Shown: piece after piece, positions 17,491-26,766 of the stretch | Numbering within the stretch: the first letter of the stretch is position 1 | How the letters are laid out: each line of letters begins with the position of its first letter | Source of the DNA: Janthinobacterium saanense | GTDB lineage: Bacteria; Pseudomonadota; Gammaproteobacteria; Burkholderiales; Burkholderiaceae_D | Direction: 5' to 3' | Assembly: GCF_014200675.1 (NCBI RefSeq) | Contig: NZ_JACHCI010000023.1 | Location: 28,144 to 92,143, forward strand | Length of the DNA stretch: 64,000 bases | Notes under the pieces: model-generated | Seen by the model: the letters and a program-made list of their open reading frames with translations, nothing else | The model's database searches: none | Told to the model about the DNA's origin: nothing | Program-made: the position numbers and the translations under genes

Positions 17491-18945
17491 ATGCTCAAGC
17501 TCAAAGACCCGGCGCTGCTGCGCCAGCAATGCTATATCAATGGCCAGTGGCTGGACGCCGATGGCGGCAAGCACGCGGACGTGCTCAACCCCGCCACTGG
17601 CGATACCCTCGGCCACGTACCGGCTATGGGTACGCAGGAAACAGCGCAGGCGATTGCTGCCGCCAACGCGGCCTGGCCAGCCTGGCGCAAGAAAAGCGCG
17701 GCCGAGCGCGCGGGCTATCTGCGCCGCTGGAACGACTTGATGCTGGAGCACGCCGATGATCTGGCGCTGATCATGACGGCGGAACAGGGCAAGCCGCTGG
17801 CGGAAGCCAAGGGCGAAGTGCAGTATGCAGCCTCGTTCATCGAATGGTTTGCCGAAGAGGGCAAACGCGTGGCGGGCGACACCCTGGCGTCGCCATGGCC
17901 GGACCGCCGCATCCTGGTGACCAAAGAGCCGATCGGCGTCTGCGCCGCCATCACGCCGTGGAATTTCCCTGCTGCGATGATCACGCGCAAGGTGGGCCCG
18001 GCGCTGGCGGCGGGTTGCCCCATCATCGTCAAGCCGGCCGGGCTGACGCCATTTTCCGCGCTGGCGCTGGCCGTACTGGCCGAGCGGGCCGGCATACCGC
18101 CCGGCGTCTTCAATGTGATCACGGGCTCTTCGCAAGAGATCGGCGACGAGATGACATCGAACCCGCTGGTGCGCAAACTCAGTTTCACAGGATCGACGGA
18201 AGTGGGCCGCATGCTGATGCGCCAGTGCGCGCCCACGATTAAAAAACTGTCCTTGGAACTGGGCGGCAATGCGCCCTTCATCGTGTTTGACGATGCCGAC
18301 CTGGACGCCGCCGTGGAAGGCGCCATCGCCTCGAAATACCGCAACGCGGGCCAGACCTGCGTGTGCGCCAATCGCCTGTATGTGCAGGATGGCGTGTACG
18401 ACGCCTTCGCTGAAAAACTGGTGGCGGCAGTAGAAAAACTCAAGGTCGGCAATGGGGTCGATGACGGCGTCACACAGGGTCCCTTGATCGAAGAAAAAGC
18501 CGTCAAGAAGGTGGAACAGCATGTGGCCGACGCGCTGGCCAAGGGTGGCCGCCTGCTCACCGGCGGCAAGCGCCACGCATTGGGCCACAGCTTCTTCCAG
18601 CCCACGGTGATCGCCGACGTCACCAGCGAGATGCTGGTGGCGCGCGAAGAAACCTTCGGTCCGCTGGCGCCCCTGTTCCGCTTCCACAAGGATGAAGAAG
18701 CCATCGCGCTGGCCAACGACACGGAATTCGGCCTGGCCGCGTATTTCTATTCGCGCGATATCGGCCGCATCTGGCGGGTCGCCGAAGGACTCGAATCGGG
18801 CATGGTGGGCGTCAACACGGGCCTGATCTCGACCGAGGTAGCGCCGTTCGGCGGCGTCAAGCAATCAGGCCTGGGCCGCGAAGGGTCACATTACGGCATC
18901 GCCGATTACCTGGTGATCAAATACATCTGCATGGGCGGGATTTAA
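17491..18945 (+). CDS. gabD: NAD(P)-dependent succinate-semialdehyde dehydrogenase
   Basis: The 484-residue aldehyde dehydrogenase has Asn158 in PWNFP, Glu256 in LELGGNAPFIVFDDADLD and the catalytic Cys290 in NAGQTCVCANR, a motif characteristic of GabD. It converts succinate semialdehyde, the product of GABA transamination, to succinate. It would complete the route from putrescine through GABA started by the minus-strand cluster 2 kb away. No gabT is adjacent; the SpuC-like aminotransferase or a distant enzyme would be needed. The start follows a short leader with TTCCGGAC and no strong ribosome site. Confidence 0.92.
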   Translation: MLKLKDPALLRQQCYINGQWLDADGGKHADVLNPATGDTLGHVPAMGTQETAQAIAAANAAWPAWRKKSAAERAGYLRRWNDLMLEHADDLALIMTAEQGKPLAEAKGEVQYAASFIEWFAEEGKRVAGDTLASPWPDRRILVTKEPIGVCAAITPWNFPAAMITRKVGPALAAGCPIIVKPAGLTPFSALALAVLAERAGIPPGVFNVITGSSQEIGDEMTSNPLVRKLSFTGSTEVGRMLMRQCAPTIKKLSLELGGNAPFIVFDDADLDAAVEGAIASKYRNAGQTCVCANRLYVQDGVYDAFAEKLVAAVEKLKVGNGVDDGVTQGPLIEEKAVKKVEQHVADALAKGGRLLTGGKRHALGHSFFQPTVIADVTSEMLVAREETFGPLAPLFRFHKDEEAIALANDTEFGLAAYFYSRDIGRIWRVAEGLESGMVGVNTGLISTEVAPFGGVKQSGLGREGSHYGIADYLVIKYICMGGI

Positions 18946-18954
18946 AACAGGCGC

Positions 18955-19578
18955 TTATTCAAAGCCCCGTATGCGGTCGCCATTGAAGTTCGGCAGCCGC
19001 CACGCAAAATGCAGGGCCAGGAAACGAAACAGGAAGCCGGCTGCGATTGAAGACAATTGCGCCACCGAGCTGTCAACCTTGAAGTGCAGCAGGCCCACGT
19101 ACAGGCTGCCTGTAAACAAGGCCACGGTGGCATACACTTCGCGCTGCAATACCAATGGAATCTGGTTGCACAAAATATCGCGCAGCAGGCCACCGAAGAC
19201 GCCCGTGATCATCCCCGCCAGCACCACGATGGCCGGATGCATACCGGCGCCCATGGCGATGTCGCAGCCGATCACGCAAAAGGCCACCAGGCCCAGGCCA
19301 TCGACCAGCAAGAAGATGGTGCGCAAATGGTGCAGATAGCGCGCCACAATGGCCGTGACGACGGCCGCGCCGACGGTAAACAACAGGTATTCGGGATGCG
19401 CGATCCAGCCCAGCGGATAGTGCCCCAGCAGCATGTCGCGGATGGTGCCGCCGCCCAGCGCGGTGACGGTGCCTATCATGCAGATGCCGAACAAGTCCAT
19501 GCCGCGCCGCATGCCCATGATGGCGCCAGACATCGCTTCGGCGACGATCGCCACCAGGTATATCGTATGTAACAGCAT
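18955..19578 (-). CDS. TRIC-family cation channel (YicG/UPF0126-like)
   Basis: The 207-residue membrane protein has seven hydrophobic segments and the duplicated family motif: GGGTIRDMLLG (first copy) and GVFGGLLRDILCNQIPLVL (second copy). These are the glycine-rich bends of trimeric intracellular cation (TRIC) channels, which in bacteria form homotrimeric potassium-conducting pores. Its physiological role here is unknown. It lies four bases after the penicillin-binding protein gene and is probably co-transcribed with it. Confidence 0.88.
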   Translation of the reverse strand: MLLHTIYLVAIVAEAMSGAIMGMRRGMDLFGICMIGTVTALGGGTIRDMLLGHYPLGWIAHPEYLLFTVGAAVVTAIVARYLHHLRTIFLLVDGLGLVAFCVIGCDIAMGAGMHPAIVVLAGMITGVFGGLLRDILCNQIPLVLQREVYATVALFTGSLYVGLLHFKVDSSVAQLSSIAAGFLFRFLALHFAWRLPNFNGDRIRGFE

Positions 19579-19582
19579 GGTC

Positions 19583-21970
19583 TTACTCTTCCGAAAATGA
19601 TTTGAGAATTTGTTCGCGTTCGCGCGCTTCGCTCAGGCTGCGCGCCTCGTTGGCCTTGGCGCTGCCGCAACTGACGCTACTGTGGATAAAGTCATAGTTA
19701 TCCTGCACGCAGTCGCCATCGAGGTATTCGGCGTACACATAATCGCCGTCGAGCATGGCCAGCCCTTCCGGCTCGCTGCGGACCTGTTCGCGCCGCCCCT
19801 GCACGGCCACCTGCATGTAGTCGCGCCAGACCGGCAGCGCCAGGGTGCCGCCGGTGGCGTTGCCCAGGCTTTTAGGCTGGTCGTAGCCTAGCCAGACGAC
19901 GGAAACCAGGCCTGAGGAATAACCGGCAAACCAGGCGTCGTAAGCATTGTTCGAGGTACCCGTCTTGCCGGCGGCGTCGCTGCGTCCCAGCGCCAGTGCA
20001 CCGCGCCCGGTGCCGCTCTTGACCACGTCGCGCAGCATGCTGTCCATCACGTAAGCGTTGCGCGCGGAGATGATTTGCGTGCCTGTGATTTCCTCGCCCT
20101 TGGGGCGCGGTCCAGCATCGCTGAACAGCACTGCGCCGCCGCGGCTGCGCACTTCCTTGATCAGCTTGGGCGGCATTTGCACACCCTCGTTGGCGAACAC
20201 GGAGTAGGCCTGCGCCAGTTGCAGCGGCGTGACGGCGCCCGCGCCCAGCGCCAGCGGCAGCGAGACGGGATTGCGCGCACTGTCAAAGCCGAAGCCGGTG
20301 GAAAACTGCTGCACATAAGCGGGGCCGGATGCCTGCATCAGGCTGACGGCCACCAGGTTTTTCGAACGCACCAGCCCACGCCGCACGCTGATGAAGCCTT
20401 CATAATTGTCGCCGTAATTGCGCGGCCGCCAGGGCTGCGCACCGGTTTCCTGCGGCAGCAGCAAGCGCTGCGTATCGTCTACCTCGCTGCCAGGGAAGTA
20501 GCCTTTTTCCAGCGCCGCCGAATACACGAAGGGCTTGAAGCTGGAACCGGGCTGGCGGTAAGCCTGCGTGGCGTGGTTGTAGTGGTTGCGGTAAAAGTCG
20601 AAGCCGCCCGCCATGGCGACAATTTCGCCACTCTGCGCATCGACGGATATCACGGCGCCTTCCATCTCGGGCATTTGCGTCAGCAGCCAATGTTTTTTGG
20701 CCTGGCCCTGCACCACGCGGATGACGCTGCCCTCTGCCACGGCTAGCTTGCCTTCCAGAGGCAGCTTGCCGCCCAGGCGCGTTTCAGAGGCAGTCACGCT
20801 GATCTCGTCGCCATTGCGCAGCTGCGCCGTCAGCTGGCGCTTGCCGCCATTGTCCACCTTGCGCACCAGCGCGGCCTGCAGCTCACCGCTGTCCGGGTAG
20901 GGCGACAACTGGCGCGCCACGCTGTCGCTGGAGGCAGGCAAACGCGCCTCCGGGCCGCGATAACCGCGCCGCGCCTGCGCATTCAATAATCCATTGCGCA
21001 GCGCCTGGTCGGCGGCCCGCTGGGGCGCCATGCGGATGGTCGTCGTCACATCCAGGCCCATGCTGTAAGCGCCCTCGGGATAACTTTGCAGTATCAGCTG
21101 GCGCGCTTCCTCAACCGCATACGCGGCCGCCTGCACCGAGCTGTTACGGCTCTGGTTCAGCAGCAGTGGTTCGGCCACGGCCGCGTCGTATTCCGCTTGC
21201 GTGATGTCACCCAGTTCGCGCATGCGCTGCAAGATGTAGCGCTGGCGCAGCTTGGCCCGCGTCGGATTGGCGACCGGGTTATAGGCTGACGGCGCCTTGG
21301 GCAAGCCGGCCAGCATGGCCGCTTCCGCTACCGTCAGCTCGGCCAGCGGCTTGTCGAAATAAATGTTCGATGCGGCGGAAAAACCATAGGAACGCTCGCC
21401 CAGGTAAATCTGGTTCATATACAGTTCCAGCAGCTTGTCCTTGCCGTAATGCTGTTCCAGCTTATAGGCCAGCAGCATTTCCGTCAGTTTGCGCTGCACA
21501 GTTTTGTCGCGCGACAGGAAAAACCCGCGCGCCACCTGCATGGTGATGGTGCTGGCGCCTTGCGCATGGCGGCCCGTGACGACGTTGGCCAGGGTGGCCC
21601 GCGTCAAACCCAGAAAATCAACGGCGCCGTGTTCATAGAAACGCGCATCTTCAATCGCCAGCAAGGCTTGCCGCATACGCAGCGGGATTTGTTGCAGGGG
21701 CAGGAATTCGCGGCGCTCTTCGCCGTATTCAGCCAGCAGTTCACCCTCGCTGGAAAAAATCCGCAGCGGCAGGGCCGGCTTGTATTGCGCCAGGTGTTCG
21801 ACGTTGGGCAAGTCCTGCCACGCCTGGCGCAGCCACCAGCCGCCTGCCAGTGCGCCGGCCAGGGCCAAACCCACAGTCAGACCCAGGCCGAATTTCACAT
21901 TTCGGGCCAGCCTGGACTGTGGTTTGCGTGCTTGCTTTTTTGGCAAATTCTCCTGAGTTTGCTGTTCCAT
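19583..21970 (-). CDS. mrcA: Class A penicillin-binding protein 1A
   Basis: This bifunctional peptidoglycan synthase has 795 residues. A single membrane anchor lies near residues 27-48. The glycosyltransferase domain follows with its catalytic Glu in AIEDARFYEHGAVD, then QGASTITMQVAR and the RKLTEMLLAYKLE motif. An OB-like insert separates it from the transpeptidase, whose motifs are SSFK (in RQPGSSFKPF), SKN and KTGTSNN. All active-site motifs are intact. It is a little shorter than the usual 1A enzyme. The TRIC gene follows directly, and argP diverges upstream. Confidence 0.92.
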   Translation of the reverse strand: MEQQTQENLPKKQARKPQSRLARNVKFGLGLTVGLALAGALAGGWWLRQAWQDLPNVEHLAQYKPALPLRIFSSEGELLAEYGEERREFLPLQQIPLRMRQALLAIEDARFYEHGAVDFLGLTRATLANVVTGRHAQGASTITMQVARGFFLSRDKTVQRKLTEMLLAYKLEQHYGKDKLLELYMNQIYLGERSYGFSAASNIYFDKPLAELTVAEAAMLAGLPKAPSAYNPVANPTRAKLRQRYILQRMRELGDITQAEYDAAVAEPLLLNQSRNSSVQAAAYAVEEARQLILQSYPEGAYSMGLDVTTTIRMAPQRAADQALRNGLLNAQARRGYRGPEARLPASSDSVARQLSPYPDSGELQAALVRKVDNGGKRQLTAQLRNGDEISVTASETRLGGKLPLEGKLAVAEGSVIRVVQGQAKKHWLLTQMPEMEGAVISVDAQSGEIVAMAGGFDFYRNHYNHATQAYRQPGSSFKPFVYSAALEKGYFPGSEVDDTQRLLLPQETGAQPWRPRNYGDNYEGFISVRRGLVRSKNLVAVSLMQASGPAYVQQFSTGFGFDSARNPVSLPLALGAGAVTPLQLAQAYSVFANEGVQMPPKLIKEVRSRGGAVLFSDAGPRPKGEEITGTQIISARNAYVMDSMLRDVVKSGTGRGALALGRSDAAGKTGTSNNAYDAWFAGYSSGLVSVVWLGYDQPKSLGNATGGTLALPVWRDYMQVAVQGRREQVRSEPEGLAMLDGDYVYAEYLDGDCVQDNYDFIHSSVSCGSAKANEARSLSEAREREQILKSFSEE

Positions 21971-22094
21971 ATGACTGCCTCCCTGCTGCGCGATCTACCG
22001 CGCAAAGGAGCATTGTGCATCGCAACACGGTTATCCTTATGAAAATTAAGTATTATTTAGTATTGATAAATTTTTCTAATCTAAGGTTATCGCC

Positions 22095-22982
22095 ATGAAC
22101 TTGAATCCCAAACACACGGAGGCATTCCGCGCCGTGATCGAGACGGGCAGTTTCGAGCAGGCGGCGCTGCAGCTGCACCTGACGTCGCCGGCCATTTCGC
22201 AACGCGTGCGGGCGCTGGAAAGCCAGCTGGGCAATGCACTGATCGTGCGCAGCCGCCCTGCCCGCGCCACGCGCACGGGCCAGCGCCTGATGCAGTATTT
22301 AAAACGCGCCGCGCTGCTGGAAGCGGACCTGGCAGCGGAACTGGCAGTGCAGCAGGATGCGCCGCTGACCCTGGTGCTGGCGCTGAACGCCGACTCCATG
22401 GGCACCTGGTTTTTCCCGGCCCTGTCGGAAGTGCTGATACGCGAGCGGGTGCTGCTGGACCTGACCGTGGAAGACCAGGACCATACCTACACTTTGCTGG
22501 AAACCGGCATGGCGATCGGCTGCATCAGCACGGAAGCCAAGCCCATGCGCGGTTGCACGGCCGAACCGCTGGGCGTGATGCGCTACTGGCTGGTGGCCAC
22601 GCCAGCGTTTCGCCAGCAGTGGTTTGCCCACGGCCTGACGCGCAAGGCGGCCCGCACGGCCCCCGTGGTGGCCTACACGCGCAAGGACACCTTGCAATCG
22701 TCCTTCCTGCAAGAAACGCTGGGCTTGCCTGAAGGGGCTTACCCCTGCCATTACGTGCCGGGCGCCACTTCGCATTTCAATGCCATCCGCTATGGCCTGG
22801 GCTACGGCATGGTGCCCGAGCTGCTATTGAAGGCCAATGCCGATGGGGATCTGGTGGAAATGCTGGCGCCGAAAGCACCGGCCGACGTAGCCCTGTACTG
22901 GCACACGTGGAAGGTGCAATCGCCGCGCATGGAGCAGCTGTCGCGGCAAATCATCGCAGCCGCGCGCACAGTGTTGAAGTGA
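22095..22982 (+). CDS. argP: ArgP/IciA-like LysR regulator
   Basis: The 295-residue LysR-type regulator has an N-terminal winged helix (FEQAALQLHLTSPAISQRVRALE in part: HLTSPAISQRVRALE) and a C-terminal effector domain. The sequence pattern, for instance VIETGSFEQAA, LALNADSMGTWFFPAL and YHVPGATSHFNAIR-like YVPGATSHFNAIRYGLGYGM in part, fits ArgP, which controls the lysine/arginine exporter and lysine-responsive genes. No lysE-type exporter gene is adjacent, which is the usual partner. The intergenic space to the penicillin-binding gene is AT-rich and should hold both promoters. Confidence 0.85.
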   Translation: MNLNPKHTEAFRAVIETGSFEQAALQLHLTSPAISQRVRALESQLGNALIVRSRPARATRTGQRLMQYLKRAALLEADLAAELAVQQDAPLTLVLALNADSMGTWFFPALSEVLIRERVLLDLTVEDQDHTYTLLETGMAIGCISTEAKPMRGCTAEPLGVMRYWLVATPAFRQQWFAHGLTRKAARTAPVVAYTRKDTLQSSFLQETLGLPEGAYPCHYVPGATSHFNAIRYGLGYGMVPELLLKANADGDLVEMLAPKAPADVALYWHTWKVQSPRMEQLSRQIIAAARTVLK

Positions 22983-23858
22983 TCAGCGCTGCATGCCCCA
23001 GCGCTTGAGCGTCACCCGTTCCAGGGTGCGGAAACCGATATTTTCCACCAGCAAGCCGATCACGATCACGGTCGCCAGGCCCGCGAAGACCTTGTCCGTA
23101 TAAAGTTCGTTGCGGTTCTGGAAGATGTACCAGCCCAGGCCACCCTGCCCCGAGGAAGTGGTGCCGAATACCAGTTCGGCTGCAATCAGGGTGCGCCAGG
23201 CAAAGGCCCAGCCTATCTTCAAGCCCGAAACGATCGATGGCAAGGCGCCCGGCACCAGGATATGCAACACCAGGCGCAAGCCGCTCAAGCCGTAATTGCG
23301 GCCCGCCATGCGCAAGGTATCGGGCACGCTCTGAAAGCCCGCGTACGTGTTCAAGGCCAGCGGCCACATCACGGAATGCACGATGACGAAGATCAGGCTG
23401 CCCCGGCCCAGGCCGAACCACAGCAGGGCCAGCGGCAGCAAGGCGATGGCAGGCAGGGGATTGAACATGGCGGTCAGGGTTTCCAGCAGATCACGTCCGA
23501 TGCGCGTGGAGACGGCAAGCAAGGTCAGCAGGAACGCGGCCAGCACGCCCAGCACATAGCCCTGCAACAAGACGTTCAGTGATGCACCCGTGCGCGTGAG
23601 CAATTCTCCGCTGGCGATACCGCCTACAAACGCCTGCGCCGTCTGCCAAAAGCTGGGCAATAGTAAATCGTTATTGGTCCAGCGCGCGGCGCTTTCCCAC
23701 AGCAAGGCCAGGACGATCAGGATCAAGCCCTTGCGCCAGCCCGCCTGTTGCCATAAACGCTGCCAGCGCGGCAATGGCAGCTCGACGGCAACACCGGCGG
23801 GCGGCGGTGCGGCGTAGACGAATTCCTGGCGTATCGGCGGTTCCAGCAGCAAACTCAT
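22983..23858 (-). CDS. ABC transporter permease, TauC/SsuC type
   Basis: This 291-residue inner-membrane permease has a cytoplasmic N-terminus, about six membrane segments and the EAA-type loop (LRMAGRNYGLSGLRLVLHI) for ATPase contact. The sequence belongs to the nitrate/sulfonate/taurine importer group. Its start overlaps the ATPase stop by four bases, as in an operon. It meets the argP gene tail to tail with no gap. With the neighbouring ATPase, binding protein and dioxygenase, an organosulfonate is the best guess for substrate. Confidence 0.88.
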   Translation of the reverse strand: MSLLLEPPIRQEFVYAAPPPAGVAVELPLPRWQRLWQQAGWRKGLILIVLALLWESAARWTNNDLLLPSFWQTAQAFVGGIASGELLTRTGASLNVLLQGYVLGVLAAFLLTLLAVSTRIGRDLLETLTAMFNPLPAIALLPLALLWFGLGRGSLIFVIVHSVMWPLALNTYAGFQSVPDTLRMAGRNYGLSGLRLVLHILVPGALPSIVSGLKIGWAFAWRTLIAAELVFGTTSSGQGGLGWYIFQNRNELYTDKVFAGLATVIVIGLLVENIGFRTLERVTLKRWGMQR

Positions 23859-24703
23859 ACGGCGCTCCTGTGCAAATCGTGTTCGGCCGTTTCGGCGACG
23901 GTGGCGTCCTCATCGAACAGCAAGCCGTGGATGCGGCTGCTGGCGGCCTGGAATTCGGCGCTGCCCGCGCTGTGCAAGCCAAATTGATGGCTGTTCAATT
24001 CTGCCCTGACCCGGCCCGGATGAGGCGACAGCAGCAAGATGCGGTTGCCCACCACCAGCGCTTCCTCGATCGAGTGCGTGACGAACACGAGCGTAAAACG
24101 CAGCTCCTCCCACAAGCGGCCCAGCTCTTCCTGCATCTTGCGCCGCGTCAAGGCGTCCAGGGCGGCAAACGGTTCATCCATCAGCAACACTTCCGGCTGC
24201 ATGGCCAGTGCGCGGGCAATCGCCACCCGCTGTTTCATGCCACCCGACAAGGTATGCGGATGAGCTTGCTCAAAGCCCGTCAGGCCCACTTTGCCGATCC
24301 AGTGATGGGCGCGCTCGCGGGCGGCGACCTTGTCCAGGCGCTTGCTGGCCAGCAAGGGAAACATGACGTTTTCCAGCACTGTTTTCCATGGTGGCAACTG
24401 GTCGAATTCCTGGAACACCACCACCCGGTCCGGCCCCGGTTTTTTGATCAGCTGGCCTTCCATGGTGATGCTGCCCGAGCGAGGGGCAATAAAACCGGCC
24501 ACCGCTTTCAGCAGCGACGACTTGCCGCAGCCGGAAGGACCCAGCAGGACGAAACGGTCGCCCCGGTACACATCGAAACTGACCTCATGCGTGGCGCGCA
24601 CGGTGCGCTGCTCGCTGCGGTATTCCAGGCTGACCTTGTCGACGGACAGCAAGGGCGCCACGCCTGCAGGTGGGCGCACCAGTTGAAAAGCGGGAGTGTG
24701 CAT
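23855..24703 (-). CDS. ABC transporter ATP-binding protein, TauB/SsuB type
   Basis: The ATG at 24703 has the ribosome site AAGGAAG and yields 282 residues. Motifs are Walker A LGPSGCGKSS, signature LSGGMKQRVAIARAL, Walker B VLLMDEP and the switch His in FVTHSIEEA. A short C-terminal extension follows. The gene overlaps the permease and begins two bases before the stop of the binding-protein gene. It would power uptake through the adjacent permease. Confidence 0.9.
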   Translation of the reverse strand: MHTPAFQLVRPPAGVAPLLSVDKVSLEYRSEQRTVRATHEVSFDVYRGDRFVLLGPSGCGKSSLLKAVAGFIAPRSGSITMEGQLIKKPGPDRVVVFQEFDQLPPWKTVLENVMFPLLASKRLDKVAARERAHHWIGKVGLTGFEQAHPHTLSGGMKQRVAIARALAMQPEVLLMDEPFAALDALTRRKMQEELGRLWEELRFTLVFVTHSIEEALVVGNRILLLSPHPGRVRAELNSHQFGLHSAGSAEFQAASSRIHGLLFDEDATVAETAEHDLHRSAV

Positions 24704-24704
24704 C

Positions 24705-25730
24705 TCAGCTTCCTTGGCCGATGGCCGGGTCATCAAAGAAATAATCGTGCCAGCTATCGGGCCGGTTGCGGATGGCGTTGACGCGGTGCAGGAATTGCCC
24801 CAGGCCCAGGGTATTTTGCGGTGCGATCTTGAATTGCACTTGCGGGTTGGCAAAGATCTTCAACAGCAAATTGCGGTCCACCTTGCTCTTGTTGAGCTTG
24901 ATATAAATGTCGGCCGCGCCCTGCGGATTGCTGCTCGCATACTGGGCTGCTTCGGCCAGCGCGGCGACAAAGGCGCGGTAGGTTTTCGGATTTTCCGTGC
25001 GGAATTTCTCGGTCGCATACAGCAGGGTCGATGAACTGGGGCCGCCCTGCACTTCATAGGAATTCAAGATGATGTGGGCATTCGGGTTTTGCGCCAGTTC
25101 CTGCTCCTGGAATGGCGAATTGCCAAAGTGCCCCGTCAATTCCGTGCCGCCCGCGATGATGGCGGCCGCCGCATCGGGGTGCGGTAAAGTCTGTGTGATC
25201 TTGTCGAGGCGGGCGAATTCCTTGTCGCCCCATTGTTTCGCCACCGCCATTTGCAAAATGCGCGCCTGCACCGAGACGGACACGGCCGGCAAGGCGATGC
25301 GGTCCTTGTCCGTCAGGTCGGCCAGAGTTTTCACCTTGGGATTATTGCTGACCAGATAGTAGGGGAAATTGCCCAGCGAGGCCACGCCGCGCACATTTTG
25401 CCGCCCACGCGTGCGGTCCCAGATCGTCAGCAGCGGCCCCAGGCCTGCACCGGCGATATCGATATTGCCTGACAGCAAAGCGTCGTTAATGGCCGGCCCG
25501 CCGGATAAAGTCACCCAGTCCACCTTGATATCGACACCGAGCTGCTTGCCATGCTTTTCGATCAGTTTTTGTTCCTGGGCGATATTGAGCAGCAGAAAGG
25601 TAATCCCATACTGGCCAGCGATGCGCAATTGTCCTTCGGCACGGGCCATCGTCGCTCCCATCGTCAGCATACACAGCATGGCCAGGGCGGCGGTCAGACG
25701 GCGGCGGACGAGGGGAAAGGACTTGAACAT
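24705..25730 (-). CDS. ABC transporter substrate-binding protein, NMT1/TauA-SsuA type
   Basis: The 341-residue protein begins with a signal peptide (MFKSFPLVRRRLTAALAMLC..., cleaved near ARA-EG). The start at 25730 is chosen because AGGAG lies five bases upstream; the GTG six bases earlier overlaps that site. The mature protein is of the NMT1/SsuA group that binds sulfonates, nitrate or pyrimidine precursors. QLRIAGQYGITFLLLNIAQEQ (in part: GQYGITFLLLNIAQ) and GNIDIAGAGLGPLL are typical. It delivers the ligand to the permease-ATPase pair downstream. Confidence 0.87.
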   Translation of the reverse strand: MFKSFPLVRRRLTAALAMLCMLTMGATMARAEGQLRIAGQYGITFLLLNIAQEQKLIEKHGKQLGVDIKVDWVTLSGGPAINDALLSGNIDIAGAGLGPLLTIWDRTRGRQNVRGVASLGNFPYYLVSNNPKVKTLADLTDKDRIALPAVSVSVQARILQMAVAKQWGDKEFARLDKITQTLPHPDAAAAIIAGGTELTGHFGNSPFQEQELAQNPNAHIILNSYEVQGGPSSSTLLYATEKFRTENPKTYRAFVAALAEAAQYASSNPQGAADIYIKLNKSKVDRNLLLKIFANPQVQFKIAPQNTLGLGQFLHRVNAIRNRPDSWHDYFFDDPAIGQGS

Positions 25731-25751
25731 GGACACTCCTGGTGGGAAAAA

Positions 25752-26660
25752 TCAGTACGGCGCATCGCCTTCGATGGTGGTGCGGTAAAGCTTGCGGCGC
25801 TGGTCCGCCGGGCAACCGGCGGCCAGGTGCATCAGGGAACGGTTGTCCCAGAACACCAGGTCGCGCGCCTGCCAGCGGTGCACATATAAATGTTCAGGGC
25901 GCACGCTATGGGCAAACAGTTCGCCCAGCACGGCGCGGCTTTCATCGTCAGGCAAGCCGACGATGCGTGTGGTGAAGTGTTCGCTGACAAACAGGGCGCG
26001 CCGTCCCGTTTCCGGATGCACACGCACGATGGGATGCGTGACGGGGCGCACTTCATCGATCTGCGCCTGCGTCAATGCGGGCCGCCATGGGTTGCGGCGG
26101 CGCAATTCTTCGTACTGGCATAAATAGCTGTGTTCGGCATGCGCGCCGCGCACGACGTGGCGCAGCGCGGCCGGCAAGCTTTCCCAGGCCAGATGCATAT
26201 TGGCAAACACGGTATCGCCGCCCTCCTCGGGCAACTCTTGCGCGTGCAACATGGAACCCAGGCTGGGAACTTCTTTGTAGGACAGGTCGGAGTGCCAGAA
26301 GTGGCCTGCATCGCCCAGGCCGACAGGCTGGCCGTTTTCGACGATATTCGAAATGATCAGGATTTCCGGGTGCTGCGGCAGCTGGAACTGGTGCAGCACG
26401 TGGATTTGCAGGGCGCCGAAGCGGCGGCTGAAATCGATTTGCTGTTGCGGCGTAATGTGCTGGTCGCGAAACACCAGGACATGATGGTCCAGATGCGCAT
26501 GGTGCAGTCGCTGGAAATCGCTGAGCGACAAGGGCTGTGCCAGATCCAGGCCCACGACTTGCGCACCCAGGGGCGCATCGAAGGCTTCGATATGGAAGTT
26601 GCCGGGTAACTGGCTAGCCAGCTTGCTGGTGGAGACAGGGGATTCGAGGACGGCCGACAT
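25752..26660 (-). CDS. tauD: TauD/TfdA-family Fe(II)/2-oxoglutarate dioxygenase
   Basis: The 302-residue enzyme has the Fe(II) triad His123-x-Asp125 (WHSDLSY) and His278 (SLMHLA), with Arg293 (or Arg289) as the 2-oxoglutarate anchor. TauD hydroxylates taurine to release sulfite; relatives act on other sulfonates, alkyl sulfates or 2,4-D. The operon layout, dioxygenase first and then binding protein, ATPase and permease, matches tau or ssu-like systems, though the gene order differs from E. coli tauABCD. The precise substrate cannot be set from sequence alone, so the symbol is provisional. Confidence 0.83.
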   Translation of the reverse strand: MSAVLESPVSTSKLASQLPGNFHIEAFDAPLGAQVVGLDLAQPLSLSDFQRLHHAHLDHHVLVFRDQHITPQQQIDFSRRFGALQIHVLHQFQLPQHPEILIISNIVENGQPVGLGDAGHFWHSDLSYKEVPSLGSMLHAQELPEEGGDTVFANMHLAWESLPAALRHVVRGAHAEHSYLCQYEELRRRNPWRPALTQAQIDEVRPVTHPIVRVHPETGRRALFVSEHFTTRIVGLPDDESRAVLGELFAHSVRPEHLYVHRWQARDLVFWDNRSLMHLAAGCPADQRRKLYRTTIEGDAPY

Positions 26661-26726
26661 GATGGAGGCATCAGTGAACGAGGGATGTTCACTGTATGCC
26701 GGCCGGCCATCCTTGCAAACGAAGCT

Positions 26727-26741
26727 TATCCTATATGGATA
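26727..26741. promoter_or_regulatory. Palindrome upstream of tauD operon
   Basis: A short perfect dyad, TATCC-TATAT-GGATA, lies 67 bases upstream of the tauD start, in the 106-base gap to the carbonic anhydrase gene. It is a reasonable operator or promoter-proximal site for the sulfonate operon, but no known regulator motif was matched. Confidence 0.35.
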
Positions 26742-26766
26742 TGCGGATCGTGCAGGTGCAGCTGGC

